DNA of 64,000 nt from assembly GCF_025905425.1 (NCBI RefSeq), contig NZ_CP109603.1:1028001-1092000 (forward strand), in the 5' to 3' direction. The translations under genes and the position numbers were made by a program. Source of the stretch: Pseudomonas putida. Its GTDB lineage: Bacteria; Pseudomonadota; Gammaproteobacteria; Pseudomonadales; Pseudomonadaceae. Positions 51,112-63,504 of the stretch are shown piece by piece. A model generated the notes under the pieces. That model had not been told where the DNA came from. It made no database searches and saw only the letters and a program-made list of their open reading frames with translations. Within the stretch, counting starts at the first letter, position 1. Each line of letters opens with the position of its first letter.

Positions 51112-51660
51112 TTATGGGAGCAAGCTCTTCACGTTGATCGGCTCGGCTTCGTTCTGTGCAGAGCCTTTCGGCTTGCCAGCGATTGCCATACCCGCAACAC
51201 GGTAGAAGTTGTAGTCAGGGTTCTTGCCGGGGCCGGAGATCAGCAGATCTTCTTTCTCGTACACCAGGTCCTGACGCTTGAACTCGGCCATTTCGAAATC
51301 CGGAGTCAGCTGGATCGCGGTGGTCGGGCACGCCTCTTCGCACAGGCCGCAGAAGATGCAGCGCGAGAAGTTGATGCGGAAGAACTCAGGGTACCAACGC
51401 CCGTCCTCGGTCTCGGCTTTCTGCAGCGAGATGCAGCCAACCGGGCAGGCCACCGCGCAGAGGTTGCACGCTACGCAGCGCTCCTCGCCATCGGGGTCGC
51501 GGGTGAGGACGATGCGGCCGCGGTAGCGCGGCGGCAGGTACACAGCTTCTTCGGGGTACTGCAGGGTGTCGCGCTTGCGGAACCCGTGGGAGAACACCAT
51601 GGCCAGGCTGCGCAGCTGTGTGCCGGTGCCCTTAACGATGTCGCCGATATACTTGAACAT
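51112..51660 (-). CDS. nuoI: NuoI, complex I 2x[4Fe-4S] subunit
   Basis: A 182-residue ferredoxin-like subunit carrying clusters N6a and N6b. The two cysteine motifs are [15 protein letters not shown] and [15 protein letters not shown]. The N-terminal amphipathic region ([20 protein letters not shown]) anchors it to the membrane arm. It passes electrons towards NuoB. The ATG at 51660 is 11 bp after nuoH. Confidence 0.96.
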   Translation of the reverse strand: MFKYIGDIVKGTGTQLRSLAMVFSHGFRKRDTLQYPEEAVYLPPRYRGRIVLTRDPDGEERCVACNLCAVACPVGCISLQKAETEDGRWYPEFFRINFSRCIFCGLCEEACPTTAIQLTPDFEMAEFKRQDLVYEKEDLLISGPGKNPDYNFYRVAGMAIAGKPKGSAQNEAEPINVKSLLP

Positions 51661-51671
51661 GGGTCAAATCC

Positions 51672-52679
51672 TCACTGGGCCGCGACGGCTGGCGTGTTGT
51701 AAAGCACGATCGCAGCGGTCACCAGCAAATTGATCAGGGTCAGCGGCAGGCAGAACTTCCAGCTGAAGTCCATCACCTGGTCATAGCGCGGGCGCGGGAT
51801 CGAGGCGCGCAGCAGGATGAACAGCATGATGAAGAACGCGGTCTTCAGCGCGAACCACAGGAACGGTACTTGCGGCAGGATGCCGAACGGACCGTGCCAG
51901 CCGCCGAAGAACAGGGTCACCAGCAGCGCCGAGATGAGGATGATGCCGATGTACTCACCGACGAAGAACATGCCCCATTTCATGCCGGCATACTCGATGT
52001 GGTAGCCGTCGGCCAGTTCCTGTTCCGCTTCCGGCTGGTCGAACGGGTGACGGTGAGTCACGGCGACGCCAGCAATGAAGAAGGTGCAGAAGCCGAAGAA
52101 CTGCGGAATGATGAACCACAGGTTCTGGGCCTGGTATTCAACGATGTCGCGCATGTTGAACGAGCCCACCTGTACCACCACACCCATCAGCGCCAAGCCC
52201 AGGAACACTTCGTACGACACGGTCTGTGCCGAAGCCCGCAGGCTGCCCAGCAGGGCGTACTTGTTGTTCGACGACCAGCCGGCGAACAGCACGGCGTACA
52301 CCGACAGGCCGGCCATGGCGAAGAAGAACAGCAGGCCGATGTTCAGGTCGGCGACGCCCCAGCCCGGTGTGATCGGGATGATCGAAAAGCCGATCAGCAG
52401 GGCGCTCATGGCCACGACCGGCGCCAGGGTGAAGATCATGCGGTCGACGAAGGGTGGGTTCCAGTCTTCCTTGAAGAACATCTTCAGCATGTCGGCGGCG
52501 ATCTGGAACATGCCGAACGGGCCGACACGGTTAGGACCGTAGCGGTCCTGCCACCAGCCCAGCAGGCGGCGCTCGACAAAGCTGAGCAGCGCACCGCAGA
52601 CGACGACGGCCAGCAGCACCACGATAGCCTTTACGACCTGGATGATCACATCGATCACTTCGGGGGTGAACCAGCTCAT
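51672..52679 (-). CDS. nuoH: NuoH, complex I quinone-site membrane subunit
   Basis: A 335-residue subunit with eight hydrophobic segments that forms the quinone channel with NuoB and NuoD. Motifs include [20 protein letters not shown], the charged loop [20 protein letters not shown], and [20 protein letters not shown]. The ATG overlaps the nuoG stop by 4 bp. Confidence 0.96.
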   Translation of the reverse strand: MSWFTPEVIDVIIQVVKAIVVLLAVVVCGALLSFVERRLLGWWQDRYGPNRVGPFGMFQIAADMLKMFFKEDWNPPFVDRMIFTLAPVVAMSALLIGFSIIPITPGWGVADLNIGLLFFFAMAGLSVYAVLFAGWSSNNKYALLGSLRASAQTVSYEVFLGLALMGVVVQVGSFNMRDIVEYQAQNLWFIIPQFFGFCTFFIAGVAVTHRHPFDQPEAEQELADGYHIEYAGMKWGMFFVGEYIGIILISALLVTLFFGGWHGPFGILPQVPFLWFALKTAFFIMLFILLRASIPRPRYDQVMDFSWKFCLPLTLINLLVTAAIVLYNTPAVAAQ

Positions 52680-55390
52680 TGTGCTGCCTCCTGCAGGCCT
52701 TCGACGGATGCACCGAAGATGGCAGGCGGAATGCCGGCCAGGCCTTTCGGCAGCGCGACCAGGCCAGCGCCCAGCTCTTCATTGATGCGCAGCGGCAGGC
52801 GCAGGGCCACACCGGCGACGTTCAGGCTCAGCAGTGCGCCTTCGTTGACGCCCAGGCGGTCGGCTTCGGACTTGGCCAGGGCCACGTAGGCAGGCTGAAT
52901 GCGCTCTTGCACCGGGGCGGCGCGCGAGGAGCTTTCTTCGCTGCCGAACAGGTGGAAGAACGGTACTGCGGTCCAGGTTCCACGGGCCGGGTTGAAAGCG
53001 CCCGGAATGGCGTTGAACCAGTTCAGGCGGTCGCCTTGCGATTCGATCAGGCGCACGCCTGGGTCGCCGGCACGCAGGTGGCCACCGACTTCGTCCTGGA
53101 ACTTGTTCCAGGCTTGCGGCGAGTTCCAGCCCGGCGACCAGGCGAACGGCACCTGCTGGCGCGGTTCGACGGAGCCCGAGTAGCCTTCCATCGAGAAGGC
53201 GAACGCGGTGTCCTTGTCTTGCGGGGTCCGTGGCTCGTGCACGCTGATATTGGCGCGCATGGCGGTGCGGCCGGAGTAGCGCAGCGGCTCACGGGCCAGC
53301 TTCATGCCCTTGATGCGGAACGCGGCGCTTGGTGCGGCGTTGACGATGCCGGCCAGTTGCGGGGCGGCTTCGGCGCAGGCGCTGGTGACGTGGTCCAGCT
53401 GGGTCCAGTCGACCGGCTTGTTCAGCAGGGTGGCACGCAGGGCATGCATCCAGCGCCAGCCTTCGTGGACCAGGATGCTGCTGTCCAGGTACTGCGGGTC
53501 GAATACCTGGAAGAAGCGCTGGGCACGGCCTTCCTGGCTGACCAGGGTGCCGTCGCCTTCGGCGAACGAAGCAGCCGGCAGCACCAGGTGGGCGCGTTCG
53601 AGGGTCGCGGTGTGGGAGTGATCGGCGACGATCACGACCTTGGCTGCAGCCAGGGCGGCATCGACCTTGGCGGCCGGTACGCGGGTGTACAGGTCGTTTT
53701 CCAGCACGACGATGGCATCGGCCTTGCCGCTGATGACCGCGTCCAGCGCAGCATCGACGGACTCACCGCCCAGCATCGCCATGCCGAGGCTGTTGGCTTC
53801 AGGCACAACCAGGCTCAGCGAACCGTTCTTCTCGCGCAGCTTCAGTGCCTTGGCGATGTTGGCCGCGGCTTCGATCAGCGCAGGGTCAGCCAGCGACGTA
53901 CCGGCGATGACCAGTGGGCGCTTGGCCGCGACCAGGGCGTCGGCGATGCGCTTGGCCAGGGCCAGGGCTTCATCGTCCAGGCCGGCTACTGCTGGCGCGC
54001 TCGGGTCGATGGCGTGGGCCACGGCGAAACCGATACGGGCAAGGTCTGCCGGGGCTGCGTGTACGCATTCTTCAGCGACGTCATCCAGCTTGGTTTCAGC
54101 CAGGCTGGCGATGAACAGCGGGTACAGCGCATGCTGGCCGATGTTCTTCACGGCGGCGTCCAGCCAAGGCTGCACTTTCATCGCTTCGGCCATGGCCTCG
54201 GCCTTGCCTTTGGTGGCTTGGCGTACGGACAGGGCAACGCGGGCGGCGGTCTGGGTCAGGTCTTCACCGAGCACGAACACAGCGTCGTGGTCTTCGATGT
54301 CGCGCAGGGTCGGCACCGGCAGCGGGCTGTTGTTCAGCACGTTCAGGGCCAGGCGCACACGGGCCAGCTCGCCCGCTTCCATACCCGAATAGAAGTAGTC
54401 GACGCCGACCAGCTCACGCAGGCCGTAGTTGCTTTCGAGGCTGGCGCGTGGCGAGCCGATACCGACGATGGTGCGGCCGCGCAGCAGGTCGGCGGCCTTG
54501 TCCAGGGCGGCGTCCAGGCTCAGCTTGGTGCCGTCGGCCAGGCGTGGCTGACGTGGGCGGTCGGTGCGGTTGACGTAGCCGTAACCGAAGCGGCCGCGGT
54601 CGCACAGGAAGTACTGGTTGACCGAGCCGTTGAAGCGGTTTTCGATGCGGCGCAGTTCACCGTAGCGCTCGCCCGGGCTGATGTTGCAGCCACTGGAGCA
54701 GCCGTGGCAGATGCTCGGGGCGAACTGCATGTCCCACTTGCGGTTGTAGCGCTCGGAGTGGGTCTTGTCGGTGAATACGCCGGTCGGGCAGACCTCGGTC
54801 AGGTTGCCGGAGAACTCGCTTTCCAGCACGCCGTCTTCAACGCGGCCGAAGTACACGTTGTCGTGGGCGCCGTAGACACCCAGGTCGGTGCCGCCTGCGT
54901 AGTCCTTGTAGTAGCGCACGCAGCGGTAGCAGGCGATGCAGCGGTTCATCTCGTGGGCGATGAACGGGCCGAGGTCCTGGTTCTGGTGGGTACGCTTGGT
55001 GAAACGGTAGCGGCGCTCGTTGTGGCCGGTCATTACCGTCATGTCTTGCAGGTGGCAGTGACCGCCTTCCTCGCACACCGGGCAGTCGTGCGGGTGGTTG
55101 GTCATCAGCCATTCGACGACGCTGGCGCGAAACGCCTTGGACTCGTCATCTTCGATGGAGATCCAGGTGCCGTCGGAGGCAGGGGTCATGCAGGACATGA
55201 CGATACGACCACGGGTGTCGTTCTCGTCGGTGTACTGCTTGACCGCGCACTGCCGGCAGGCGCCAACGCTACCAAGCGCCGGGTGCCAGCAGAAATAAGG
55301 GATGTCGAGGCCGAGCGACAGACAGGCCTGTAACAGGTTGTCTGCACCGTTGACTTCGAGCGCTTTGCCGTCTACGTGGATAGTGGCCAT
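52676..55390 (-). CDS. nuoG: NuoG, complex I 75-kDa-type Fe-S subunit
   Basis: A 904-residue subunit. The N-terminal [2Fe-2S] domain has [19 protein letters not shown] and further cysteines. Next come the His-Cys3 [4Fe-4S] site ([17 protein letters not shown]), the [13 protein letters not shown] cluster and the [17 protein letters not shown] cluster N7-type motif. The long C-terminal half is a molybdopterin-oxidoreductase-like domain without cofactor. It carries electrons from NuoF towards NuoI. A short GC hairpin (about 55411-55426) lies between nuoF and nuoG. Confidence 0.95.
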   Translation of the reverse strand: MATIHVDGKALEVNGADNLLQACLSLGLDIPYFCWHPALGSVGACRQCAVKQYTDENDTRGRIVMSCMTPASDGTWISIEDDESKAFRASVVEWLMTNHPHDCPVCEEGGHCHLQDMTVMTGHNERRYRFTKRTHQNQDLGPFIAHEMNRCIACYRCVRYYKDYAGGTDLGVYGAHDNVYFGRVEDGVLESEFSGNLTEVCPTGVFTDKTHSERYNRKWDMQFAPSICHGCSSGCNISPGERYGELRRIENRFNGSVNQYFLCDRGRFGYGYVNRTDRPRQPRLADGTKLSLDAALDKAADLLRGRTIVGIGSPRASLESNYGLRELVGVDYFYSGMEAGELARVRLALNVLNNSPLPVPTLRDIEDHDAVFVLGEDLTQTAARVALSVRQATKGKAEAMAEAMKVQPWLDAAVKNIGQHALYPLFIASLAETKLDDVAEECVHAAPADLARIGFAVAHAIDPSAPAVAGLDDEALALAKRIADALVAAKRPLVIAGTSLADPALIEAAANIAKALKLREKNGSLSLVVPEANSLGMAMLGGESVDAALDAVISGKADAIVVLENDLYTRVPAAKVDAALAAAKVVIVADHSHTATLERAHLVLPAASFAEGDGTLVSQEGRAQRFFQVFDPQYLDSSILVHEGWRWMHALRATLLNKPVDWTQLDHVTSACAEAAPQLAGIVNAAPSAAFRIKGMKLAREPLRYSGRTAMRANISVHEPRTPQDKDTAFAFSMEGYSGSVEPRQQVPFAWSPGWNSPQAWNKFQDEVGGHLRAGDPGVRLIESQGDRLNWFNAIPGAFNPARGTWTAVPFFHLFGSEESSSRAAPVQERIQPAYVALAKSEADRLGVNEGALLSLNVAGVALRLPLRINEELGAGLVALPKGLAGIPPAIFGASVEGLQEAAQ

Positions 55391-55522
55391 TGTTCAAAGT
55401 TCTTCGTTGGCCCGCGTGAGCGGGCGTGGCTAATGGAAATCTGTATGCCCGCGGCCCGCCTCGAATCATTCGGGCCGGCCTGCAGGCTGGCGGGTGGCAC
55501 GGACCACCCGCAGCTCATCTTG

Positions 55523-56902
55523 TTATGCGCCGACCACGATCGGCCCGCTCGGCACTGGCTTGGCCAGGTTCGGGCGCAGGGTGTCGGCAGCACTGGCTGG
55601 GGCGACACCGGCCTCGAATTCGGAGCGGAAGTATTTGATGGCACTGCCCAATGGCTCGACGGCACCCGGTGCGTGAGCACAGAAGGTGCGGCCTGGGCCG
55701 AGGAAGTTGACCAGACCCAGCAGGGTCTCGATGTCTTCGGCGCGGCCCTGGCCTTTTTCCAGTGCGCGCAGCATCTTCACGCTCCACGGCAGGCCGTCAC
55801 GGCATGGGGTGCACCAGCCGCACGATTCGCGGGCGAAGAACTCTTCCATGTTGCGCAGCAGCGAGACCATGTTGATGCTGTCGTCTACCGCCATGGCCAG
55901 GCCAGTACCCATCCGGGTGCCGACCTTGGCGATGCCACCGGCGTACATCTGCGCATCGAGGTGCTCGGGCAGCAGGAAGCCGGTACCGGCGCCGCCTGGC
56001 TGCCAGCACTTGAGCTTGAAGCCGTCGCGCATGCCACCGGCGTAGTCTTCGAACAACTCACGGGCGGTGACGCCGAACGGCAGTTCCCACAGGCCCGGGT
56101 TCTTCACCTTGCCGGAGAAGCCCATCAGCTTGGTGCCGTGGTCCTCGCTGCCTTCGCGGGCCAGCGATTTGTACCAGTCGTTGCCGTTGGCGACGATGGC
56201 CGGGACGTTGCACAGGGTCTCGACGTTGTTCACGCAGGTCGGCTTGCCCCACACGCCAACGGCGGCAGGGAAGGGCGGCTTGGAGCGCGGGTTGGCGCGG
56301 CGGCCTTCCAGCGAGTTGATCAGTGCGGTTTCTTCACCGCAGATGTAGCGGCCGGCACCGGTGTGCACGAACAGCTCGAAGTCAAAACCCGAGCCCAGGA
56401 TGTTCTTGCCCAAGAGGCCGGCGGCCTTGGCTTCGTCGATGGCGCGGTTGAGGTTTTTCGCCGCGGTGGTGTATTCGCCACGCAGGAAGATGTAGCCACG
56501 GTAGGCCTTGAGGGCGCGGGCGCTGATCAGCATGCCCTCGACCAGCAGATGGGGCTGTTGCTCCATCAGCATGCGGTCCTTCCAGGTGTTCGGCTCCATT
56601 TCATCCGCATTGCACAGCAGGTAGCGGATGTTCATGGATTCGTCTTTGGGCATCAGGCCCCACTTCACGCCAGTGGGGAAGCCCGCGCCGCCACGGCCCT
56701 TGAGGCCGGAGTCCTTGACGTTCTGCACGATGTCGTCTTGCGACATCTCGCTCAGTGCCTTGCGGGCAGCGGCGTAGCCGTTCTTGGCCTGGTACTCGGC
56801 CAGCCAGACCGGCTCGCCGTCGTCACGCAGACGCCAGGTCAGCGGGTGGGTTTCGGCCGAGCGCGCGATGCGGTTGGCCGGGCCGAAGGAAGTAATGGTC
56901 AT
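55523..56902 (-). CDS. nuoF: NuoF, NADH-binding complex I subunit
   Basis: A 459-residue subunit with FMN and cluster N3. The FMN/NADH glycine-rich motif is [20 protein letters not shown]. The [4Fe-4S] ligands are in [12 protein letters not shown] plus a later cysteine near [11 protein letters not shown]. It takes hydride from NADH. The ATG at 56902 overlaps the nuoE stop by 4 bp; the longer upstream frame lies inside nuoE and is rejected. Confidence 0.96.
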   Translation of the reverse strand: MTITSFGPANRIARSAETHPLTWRLRDDGEPVWLAEYQAKNGYAAARKALSEMSQDDIVQNVKDSGLKGRGGAGFPTGVKWGLMPKDESMNIRYLLCNADEMEPNTWKDRMLMEQQPHLLVEGMLISARALKAYRGYIFLRGEYTTAAKNLNRAIDEAKAAGLLGKNILGSGFDFELFVHTGAGRYICGEETALINSLEGRRANPRSKPPFPAAVGVWGKPTCVNNVETLCNVPAIVANGNDWYKSLAREGSEDHGTKLMGFSGKVKNPGLWELPFGVTARELFEDYAGGMRDGFKLKCWQPGGAGTGFLLPEHLDAQMYAGGIAKVGTRMGTGLAMAVDDSINMVSLLRNMEEFFARESCGWCTPCRDGLPWSVKMLRALEKGQGRAEDIETLLGLVNFLGPGRTFCAHAPGAVEPLGSAIKYFRSEFEAGVAPASAADTLRPNLAKPVPSGPIVVGA

Positions 56903-57396
56903 ACGTAACCCTCCAGCAGTTTGGTAACGCCAGCAGGCTGCACGTCGCCAAAGGTGTCGTCGTCGATCATCAGCGCCGGGGCCTTGTCGCAGTTGCCCAG
57001 GCAGCACACCGGCAGCAGGGTGAAGCGCCCGTCAGCGGTGGTCTGGCCGAGGCCGATGCCCAGTTCGCTCTGGATCTGGCTGACCACCGACTCGTGGCCG
57101 CCGATGTAGCAGACCATGCTGTCGCACACACGGATGATGTGGCGGCCAACCGGCTGGCGGAAGATCTGGCTGTAGAAGGTGGCCACGCCCTCGACGTCGC
57201 TGGCAGGGATGCCCAGCACTTCGCCGATGGCATGGATGGCGCCGTCCGGCACCCAGCCACGTTCCTTCTGGACGATCTTCAAGGCTTCGATGGACGCCGC
57301 GCGCGGGTCCTCGTAGTGATGCATCTCGTGCTCGATGGCCGAGCGCTCGGTTTCGCTCAGGGCGAAACGGTCTGTCTGGATAAGCGTGCTGTTCAT
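56899..57396 (-). CDS. nuoE: NuoE, complex I [2Fe-2S] subunit
   Basis: A 165-residue thioredoxin-like subunit carrying cluster N1a. The four cysteines lie in [11 protein letters not shown] and [14 protein letters not shown]. It starts 2 bp after the nuoCD stop and overlaps nuoF by 4 bp. The length matches the family. Confidence 0.95.
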   Translation of the reverse strand: MNSTLIQTDRFALSETERSAIEHEMHHYEDPRAASIEALKIVQKERGWVPDGAIHAIGEVLGIPASDVEGVATFYSQIFRQPVGRHIIRVCDSMVCYIGGHESVVSQIQSELGIGLGQTTADGRFTLLPVCCLGNCDKAPALMIDDDTFGDVQPAGVTKLLEGYV

Positions 57397-57398
57397 GC

Positions 57399-59198
<1,800 letters not shown>

Positions 59199-59259
59199 TC
59201 AACGTTAAGAATGAAGCCAGGCCGCCGGCTCCTATGGGAGCGGGCGGCAGGTCGCTGGA

Positions 59260-59937
59260 TCAGACTTCGTCGGGGCTGCGCAGGTTGGTTACGGCAATGC
59301 GCTGCTCACGACGCAAATCTTTCTGGGCTGGCATCTCGGCACGGTAAATACCTTGATCACCAACAACCCAGGAAAGCGGGCGTCGTTCTTGGCCAATCGA
59401 CTCCTGCAGCAGCATCAAGCCTTGCAGGAAAGCCTCAGGGCGTGGCGGGCAGCCAGGCACATAGACGTCCACAGGGAGGAACTTGTCGACCCCCTGAACG
59501 ACCGAGTAAATGTCGTACATGCCACCGGAGTTGGCGCACGAACCCATGGAGATAACCCACTTAGGCTCGAGCATCTGCTCGTAGAGGCGCTGAATGATCG
59601 GCGCCATCTTGATGAAGCAGGTACCGGCGATGACCATGAAGTCGGCCTGACGCGGCGAGGCCCGGATGACTTCGGCGCCGAAGCGGGCGATGTCGTGGGG
59701 CGCCGTGAAGGCCGTGGTCATTTCCACGTAGCAGCAGGACAGGCCGAAGTTGTACGGCCAGAGGGAGTTCTTGCGACCCCAGTTGACCGCGCCACGCAGC
59801 ACATCTTCGAGTTTCCCCATGTAGATGTTCTTGTGGACCTGGTCCTCTAGCAGTTGGTCGGTGACGGTTTCCCGTTCACCTACCGGGTACTGCTCGTTGG
59901 GCGCATCCGGATCGATTCTGGTGAGATTGTATTGCAT
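59260..59937 (-). CDS. nuoB: NuoB, complex I N2-cluster subunit
   Basis: A 225-residue subunit that carries the terminal cluster N2 near the quinone. Its ligands are the tandem cysteines in LSCCYVEMT and the single cysteines in [13 protein letters not shown] and [10 protein letters not shown]. The ATG at 59937 has GAGG upstream; a TTG two codons earlier is in frame but less likely. It starts 10 bp after nuoA. Confidence 0.96.
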   Translation of the reverse strand: MQYNLTRIDPDAPNEQYPVGERETVTDQLLEDQVHKNIYMGKLEDVLRGAVNWGRKNSLWPYNFGLSCCYVEMTTAFTAPHDIARFGAEVIRASPRQADFMVIAGTCFIKMAPIIQRLYEQMLEPKWVISMGSCANSGGMYDIYSVVQGVDKFLPVDVYVPGCPPRPEAFLQGLMLLQESIGQERRPLSWVVGDQGIYRAEMPAQKDLRREQRIAVTNLRSPDEV

Positions 59938-59947
59938 TGCCAAAGCC

Positions 59948-60361
59948 TCATTGTTTCAGCTTCGCTTGCCGCTTGCGGCGACCTTCGGGAGCCCAATCAA
60001 GAGCACCGACGCGCCATAGGTAGACAAGACCTGCCAACAGAATTGCTATGAAAACGAGCGCTTCGACGAACCCGGTCCAGCCGCTTTCGCGGACGGACAC
60101 AGACCATGCAAAGAGAAAGAGGGCTTCGATATCGAAGATCACGAACAGCATCGCGACCAGATAGAATTTGGCGGACAGGCGCAGGCGGGCGCTGCCGACG
60201 GGCAGCATGCCGGATTCGAAGGGTTCGTTCTTGGCGCGGCCCCAGGCCTTGCTACCGAGCAGGCTGGACAGACCGAGCATGAAGGCACACAGGCCGACGA
60301 CACCCAAAAGGAAGATGGCAAAGCCCCAGTTGTGGGCGATGAGTCCTGCCGAATCGGACAT
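59948..60361 (-). CDS. nuoA: NuoA, complex I membrane subunit
   Basis: A 137-residue subunit with three transmembrane helices and the conserved [20 protein letters not shown] and [13 protein letters not shown] segments. It is the first gene of the nuo operon. The frame is open far upstream, but AAGGATC 7 bp before the ATG at 60361 and the family length set the start. Confidence 0.95.
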   Translation of the reverse strand: MSDSAGLIAHNWGFAIFLLGVVGLCAFMLGLSSLLGSKAWGRAKNEPFESGMLPVGSARLRLSAKFYLVAMLFVIFDIEALFLFAWSVSVRESGWTGFVEALVFIAILLAGLVYLWRVGALDWAPEGRRKRQAKLKQ

Positions 60362-60740
60362 GCTAGAGATCCTTATACAGAGACCCAGCTCTGCAGTCTG
60401 AAATAAGTAGAGCGGCGACTTGGTGTCGCACATGCAGTGACCAAATGTCGCAGCTGAATCAATCGCGCTGATTTTATGGGTAAACCCGGTGCAAGTAAAA
60501 TTTCTGTGGCAATTTATTCGTAGGATTAAGAACAAAAATCTTTTGTAACTGGCTGAAAGCCTTGAGTTTCGGGCATTGCGCGCGTTTTTGTTAATTATGT
60601 TTCTTGCGCGATGTAACGAATCCCTAATTCCGTAATGATAATTAATCGCATTGAACTTGATGCGTTGAAATTCTCCTCTTGTGAGCCTTGCAAAGTTGCC
60701 TGGGCAACCTGGCTACTTGCAAATGCGAAAAAGGCTCGTT
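60362..60740. promoter_or_regulatory. Upstream region of the nuo operon
   Basis: 379 bp without a gene. On the - strand, a possible sigma-70 promoter has -10 TAAAAT (60471-60476) and -35 TTTACT (60494-60499) with 17-bp spacing, about 110 bp before nuoA. Further upstream, CGTAATGATAATTAATCGC (60631-60649) matches the Fur consensus at 13 of 19 positions by my count. The region is clearly AT-richer than the genes. Confidence 0.4.
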
Positions 60741-61403
60741 CTAACAGCTTCCAACACCTCGCGCACCGCTCTGGGTCAATACTTTATCGGTTAAGCCGTG
60801 GCGGGCCGATGAAGCGATTGCCCACTGCCCCAGCCAGTACGCGACGATGATCAGGTAAGGCGCGGCAGCAAACGGGCTGACGAAACGGTCGATGCCGATC
60901 AGGCTGTCGGAGAACACGAACAAACCAGCGCCGAAAGCGGCAATGCCGCCGCAGGCCAGTGCGCGCCAGAGCATGGCGCTGATTGCCAGGGCATACAGCG
61001 CCACCGGGATCAACAGGGGGCCAAGGCCGTGGCTGGCCAGCACGGCCAGTAGGGTCGAGCCTGTCGCCGCGCTCAGCAGCAGGGCTGGCAGGACAGGGTT
61101 TAAGGTCTTGCTGCAATAGGCGCGCAGGTAGGCCAGATGAGCGCAAAGAAAGGCCGCCAGGCCGAACACGAACAGGTCGGCGGGCACGGCCAGGAGTACG
61201 TCACCCAGTAAAGAGAAGCCCAGGCCGATGACGATCCAGCGGCGGTATACGGTGGCGGGCCCCTGGTATAGCCAGGCGATCAGTGCTAATACCGGAACGG
61301 GTTTGACCAGCAGTCCGAGCAGGGCATTGTTGCTGGCCAGTGAATAGAGATAGAAAGCAGCGGCTGCGATGGCGATCGTGATCAGATGGCTTGGACGAGG
61401 CAT
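60741..61403 (-). CDS. YhhN-family (lysoplasmalogenase-like) membrane protein
   Basis: A 220-residue protein with about eight hydrophobic segments. It matches the YhhN/TMEM86 family in KPVPVLALIAWLYQG, GLGFSLLGDVLLAV (the conserved Gly-Asp) and GAGLFVFSDSLIGIDRF (the conserved Ser-Asp). Animal members hydrolyse lysoplasmalogen; the bacterial substrate is uncertain. AAGGACC precedes the ATG at 61403. It is on the same strand as nuoA but 380 bp upstream, so it is probably a separate unit. Confidence 0.82.
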   Translation of the reverse strand: MPRPSHLITIAIAAAAFYLYSLASNNALLGLLVKPVPVLALIAWLYQGPATVYRRWIVIGLGFSLLGDVLLAVPADLFVFGLAAFLCAHLAYLRAYCSKTLNPVLPALLLSAATGSTLLAVLASHGLGPLLIPVALYALAISAMLWRALACGGIAAFGAGLFVFSDSLIGIDRFVSPFAAAPYLIIVAYWLGQWAIASSARHGLTDKVLTQSGARGVGSC

Positions 61404-61470
61404 GGGCGGTCCTTGCTACTGTGCTGCCTCAAGCATAGACCGAATTCTGGGTTTTGCTTTTGTCTGTCCC

Positions 61471-61621
61471 GGCCTCTTCGCGGGACAAGCCCGCTCCCAC
61501 AGGATCTCCACAGCTTTGGAGGCTAGTGCAGTACCTGGACTGCCCCCCAGGGGTTGGAATGATGTCCAACTTCTCGGGGGCAGTCCAGCCTGTGGGAGCG
61601 GGCTTGCCCCGCGAAGAGGCC
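61471..61621. repeat. REP pair enclosing a nested hairpin (REPIN-like)
   Basis: Inverted REPs lie at 61471-61503 and 61589-61621. Between them, 13-bp perfect arms 61535-61547 (CTGGACTGCCCCC) and 61576-61588 enclose a further 6-bp hairpin (61553-61558 GTTGGA with 61565-61570 TCCAAC). The whole forms a stacked, four-level hairpin. It lies between aceA and the YhhN gene. Confidence 0.85.
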
Positions 61622-61631
61622 AGTGCAGACA

Positions 61632-61668
61632 AAAGAAGGCCCGAGACGCTTGCGAGTCCCGGGCCTTC
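61632..61668 (-). terminator. Rho-independent terminator of aceA
   Basis: On the - strand a GC-rich stem (GAAGGCCCG with CGGGCCTTC; + strand positions 61635-61643 and 61660-61668) is followed by TTTT. It begins about 20 bp after the aceA stop. Confidence 0.82.
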
Positions 61669-61687
61669 CTTCAACAGCTCACTGCTA

Positions 61688-63013
61688 TCAGTGGAACTGC
61701 TCCTCCTCGGTCGAACCGGTCAGTGCAGTCACCGACGAAGCCCCACCTTGAATCACGGTGGTCATGTCATCGAAGTAGCCAGTGCCCACTTCCTGCTGGT
61801 GCGCAACGAAGGTGTAGCCTTTGCTGGCATCAGCGAATTCCTGCTCCTGCAGCTTCACGTAGGCGGTCATGTCGTTGCGGGCGTAGTCGTGCGCCAGGTT
61901 GAACATGCCGTGCCACATGTTGTGGATGCCGGCCAGGGTGATGAACTGGTGCTTGTAGCCCATCGCCGACAGCTCGCGTTGGAACTTGGCGATGGTCGCG
62001 TCGTCCAGGTTTTTCTTCCAGTTGAAGGAAGGCGAGCAGTTGTACGACAGAATCTGGTCTGGGTATTCCTTCTTGATCGCTTCGGCGAAGCGACGGGCTT
62101 CGTCCAGGTCCGGCTTGGCGGTTTCGCACCAGATCAGGTCGGCATATGGGGCGTAGGCCAGGCCGCGGGAGATCGCCTGGTCGAGGCCGGCGCGCACTTT
62201 GTAGAAGCCTTCACGGGTGCGCTCGCCGATCACGAACGGTTGGTCGTACGGGTCGCAGTCACTGGTCAGCAGGTCGGCGGCGTTGGCGTCGGTACGGGCC
62301 AGGATGATGGTCGGCACGCCCGAGACGTCAGCTGCCAGACGTGCGGCAACCAGCTTCTGTACAGCTTCCTGGGTCGGTACCAGTACCTTGCCGCCCATGT
62401 GGCCGCATTTTTTCACCGAGGCCAACTGGTCTTCGAAGTGCACGCCGGCGGCGCCCGCTTCGATCATGTTCTTCATCAGCTCGTAGGCGTTCAGTACGCC
62501 GCCAAAACCGGCTTCGGCGTCAGCCACGATGGGCGCGAAGTAGTCGATGTAGCCTTCGTCGCCTGGGTTCTTGCCGGCTTTCCACTGGATCTGGTCGGCG
62601 CGGCGGAACGAGTTGTTGATGCGCTTGACCACGGTCGGTACCGAGTCGACCGGGTACAGCGATTGGTCGGGGTACATGGACTCGGCCGAGTTGTTGTCGG
62701 CGGCAACCTGCCAGCCGGACAGGTAGATGGCCTGGATGCCGGCCTTGACCTGCTGCACTGCCTGGCCGCCGGTCAGGGCGCCCATGCAGTTGACGAAATC
62801 TTTTTCTGGGCGGAAGGACGGGTGGGCACCTTGGGTGACCAGCTTCCACAGTTTTTCTGCGCCCTGGCGAGCCAGGGTGTGCTCCGGCTGCAGGGAGCCA
62901 CGCAGGCGAACGACATCAGCGGCGGTATAGGTACGGGTCACGCCTTTCCAGCGCGGGTTTTCGGCCCAGTCTTTCTCGAGGGCTGCAATTTGCTGTTCGC
63001 GTGTCAGTGCCAT
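61688..63013 (-). CDS. aceA: AceA, isocitrate lyase
   Basis: A 441-residue enzyme that splits isocitrate to succinate and glyoxylate, the first step of the glyoxylate bypass needed for growth on acetate and fatty acids. The active-site signature KKCGHMGGK is present with the catalytic cysteine at Cys203. Other family motifs: [36 protein letters not shown] and [16 protein letters not shown]. The length is typical of short-form (E. coli-like, 434 aa) enzymes. It is transcribed alone and ends at a clear terminator. Confidence 0.97.
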   Translation of the reverse strand: MALTREQQIAALEKDWAENPRWKGVTRTYTAADVVRLRGSLQPEHTLARQGAEKLWKLVTQGAHPSFRPEKDFVNCMGALTGGQAVQQVKAGIQAIYLSGWQVAADNNSAESMYPDQSLYPVDSVPTVVKRINNSFRRADQIQWKAGKNPGDEGYIDYFAPIVADAEAGFGGVLNAYELMKNMIEAGAAGVHFEDQLASVKKCGHMGGKVLVPTQEAVQKLVAARLAADVSGVPTIILARTDANAADLLTSDCDPYDQPFVIGERTREGFYKVRAGLDQAISRGLAYAPYADLIWCETAKPDLDEARRFAEAIKKEYPDQILSYNCSPSFNWKKNLDDATIAKFQRELSAMGYKHQFITLAGIHNMWHGMFNLAHDYARNDMTAYVKLQEQEFADASKGYTFVAHQQEVGTGYFDDMTTVIQGGASSVTALTGSTEEEQFH

Positions 63014-63504
63014 GGAAATAAACCTCGTCGCATCGATCTTGGGGTAATTGTGCTGATGCTCAGGTGCAGATCAGAGGCCTGACGGCTGTCCTGTCCGGGG
63101 GAGTGCGGCGGCGAACGCGAAGGCTCGAAGGGGGAAGGAGGTGCAGGCTAGGCGAAGGTGTGCCCTGCAGGTCGGCTCGTGGTTGCCTTGCTGCGGTGCG
63201 ACGCGATTGCCAGAACTGCGGTGATGCGCTTCCGTCCCTCGGGACAACTTCTTCGTTGCAGTCGCAATCCCGTCGAACCGCCTTGTGGGCCGTATAGACA
63301 CGAGGCGCCTCCAGGGGTGGGAGGAGCACGCCTCGAAGGCCCTTGCCAGGGCCCCTGATTAGCGGGAGCGAGGCCATCATGCCCTTGGGAAAAAGTGCCT
63401 GTCAAATGTTTTGTAGTGACTTTTTTCACTTACTACATCTTTGGTCTAATGAGACTCGGCGGTCAGTTTCTAGGCCATTGGTCGAAGCCTTGAATTGCTT
63501 GGGA
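63014..63504 (-). promoter_or_regulatory. Long upstream region of aceA
   Basis: 491 bp without a convincing gene. On the - strand a TTGACA at about 63400-63405 could be a -35 box, which would give an aceA leader of roughly 370 nt. The segment in between contains several strong hairpins, for example GGCCCTTGCCAGGGCC (63338-63353) and an outer CGAGGCG/CGCCTCG pair (about 63300-63335) enclosing CCTCC/GGAGG. Short open frames here have no ribosome-binding site and unlikely composition. It may be a regulated leader or contain a small RNA. Confidence 0.4.

Noticed and set aside
52679..55333. 884-residue antisense frame over nuoG
   Set aside because: It mirrors nuoG exactly, has repetitive Val/Gly/Gln/His composition and no start signal. 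It is a codon-bias shadow.
63064..63380. Small proteins encoded in the region upstream of aceA
   Set aside because: Several overlapping frames exist on both strands, all Arg/Pro/Ser-rich, with no ribosome-binding site. They are better explained by a structured non-coding region.
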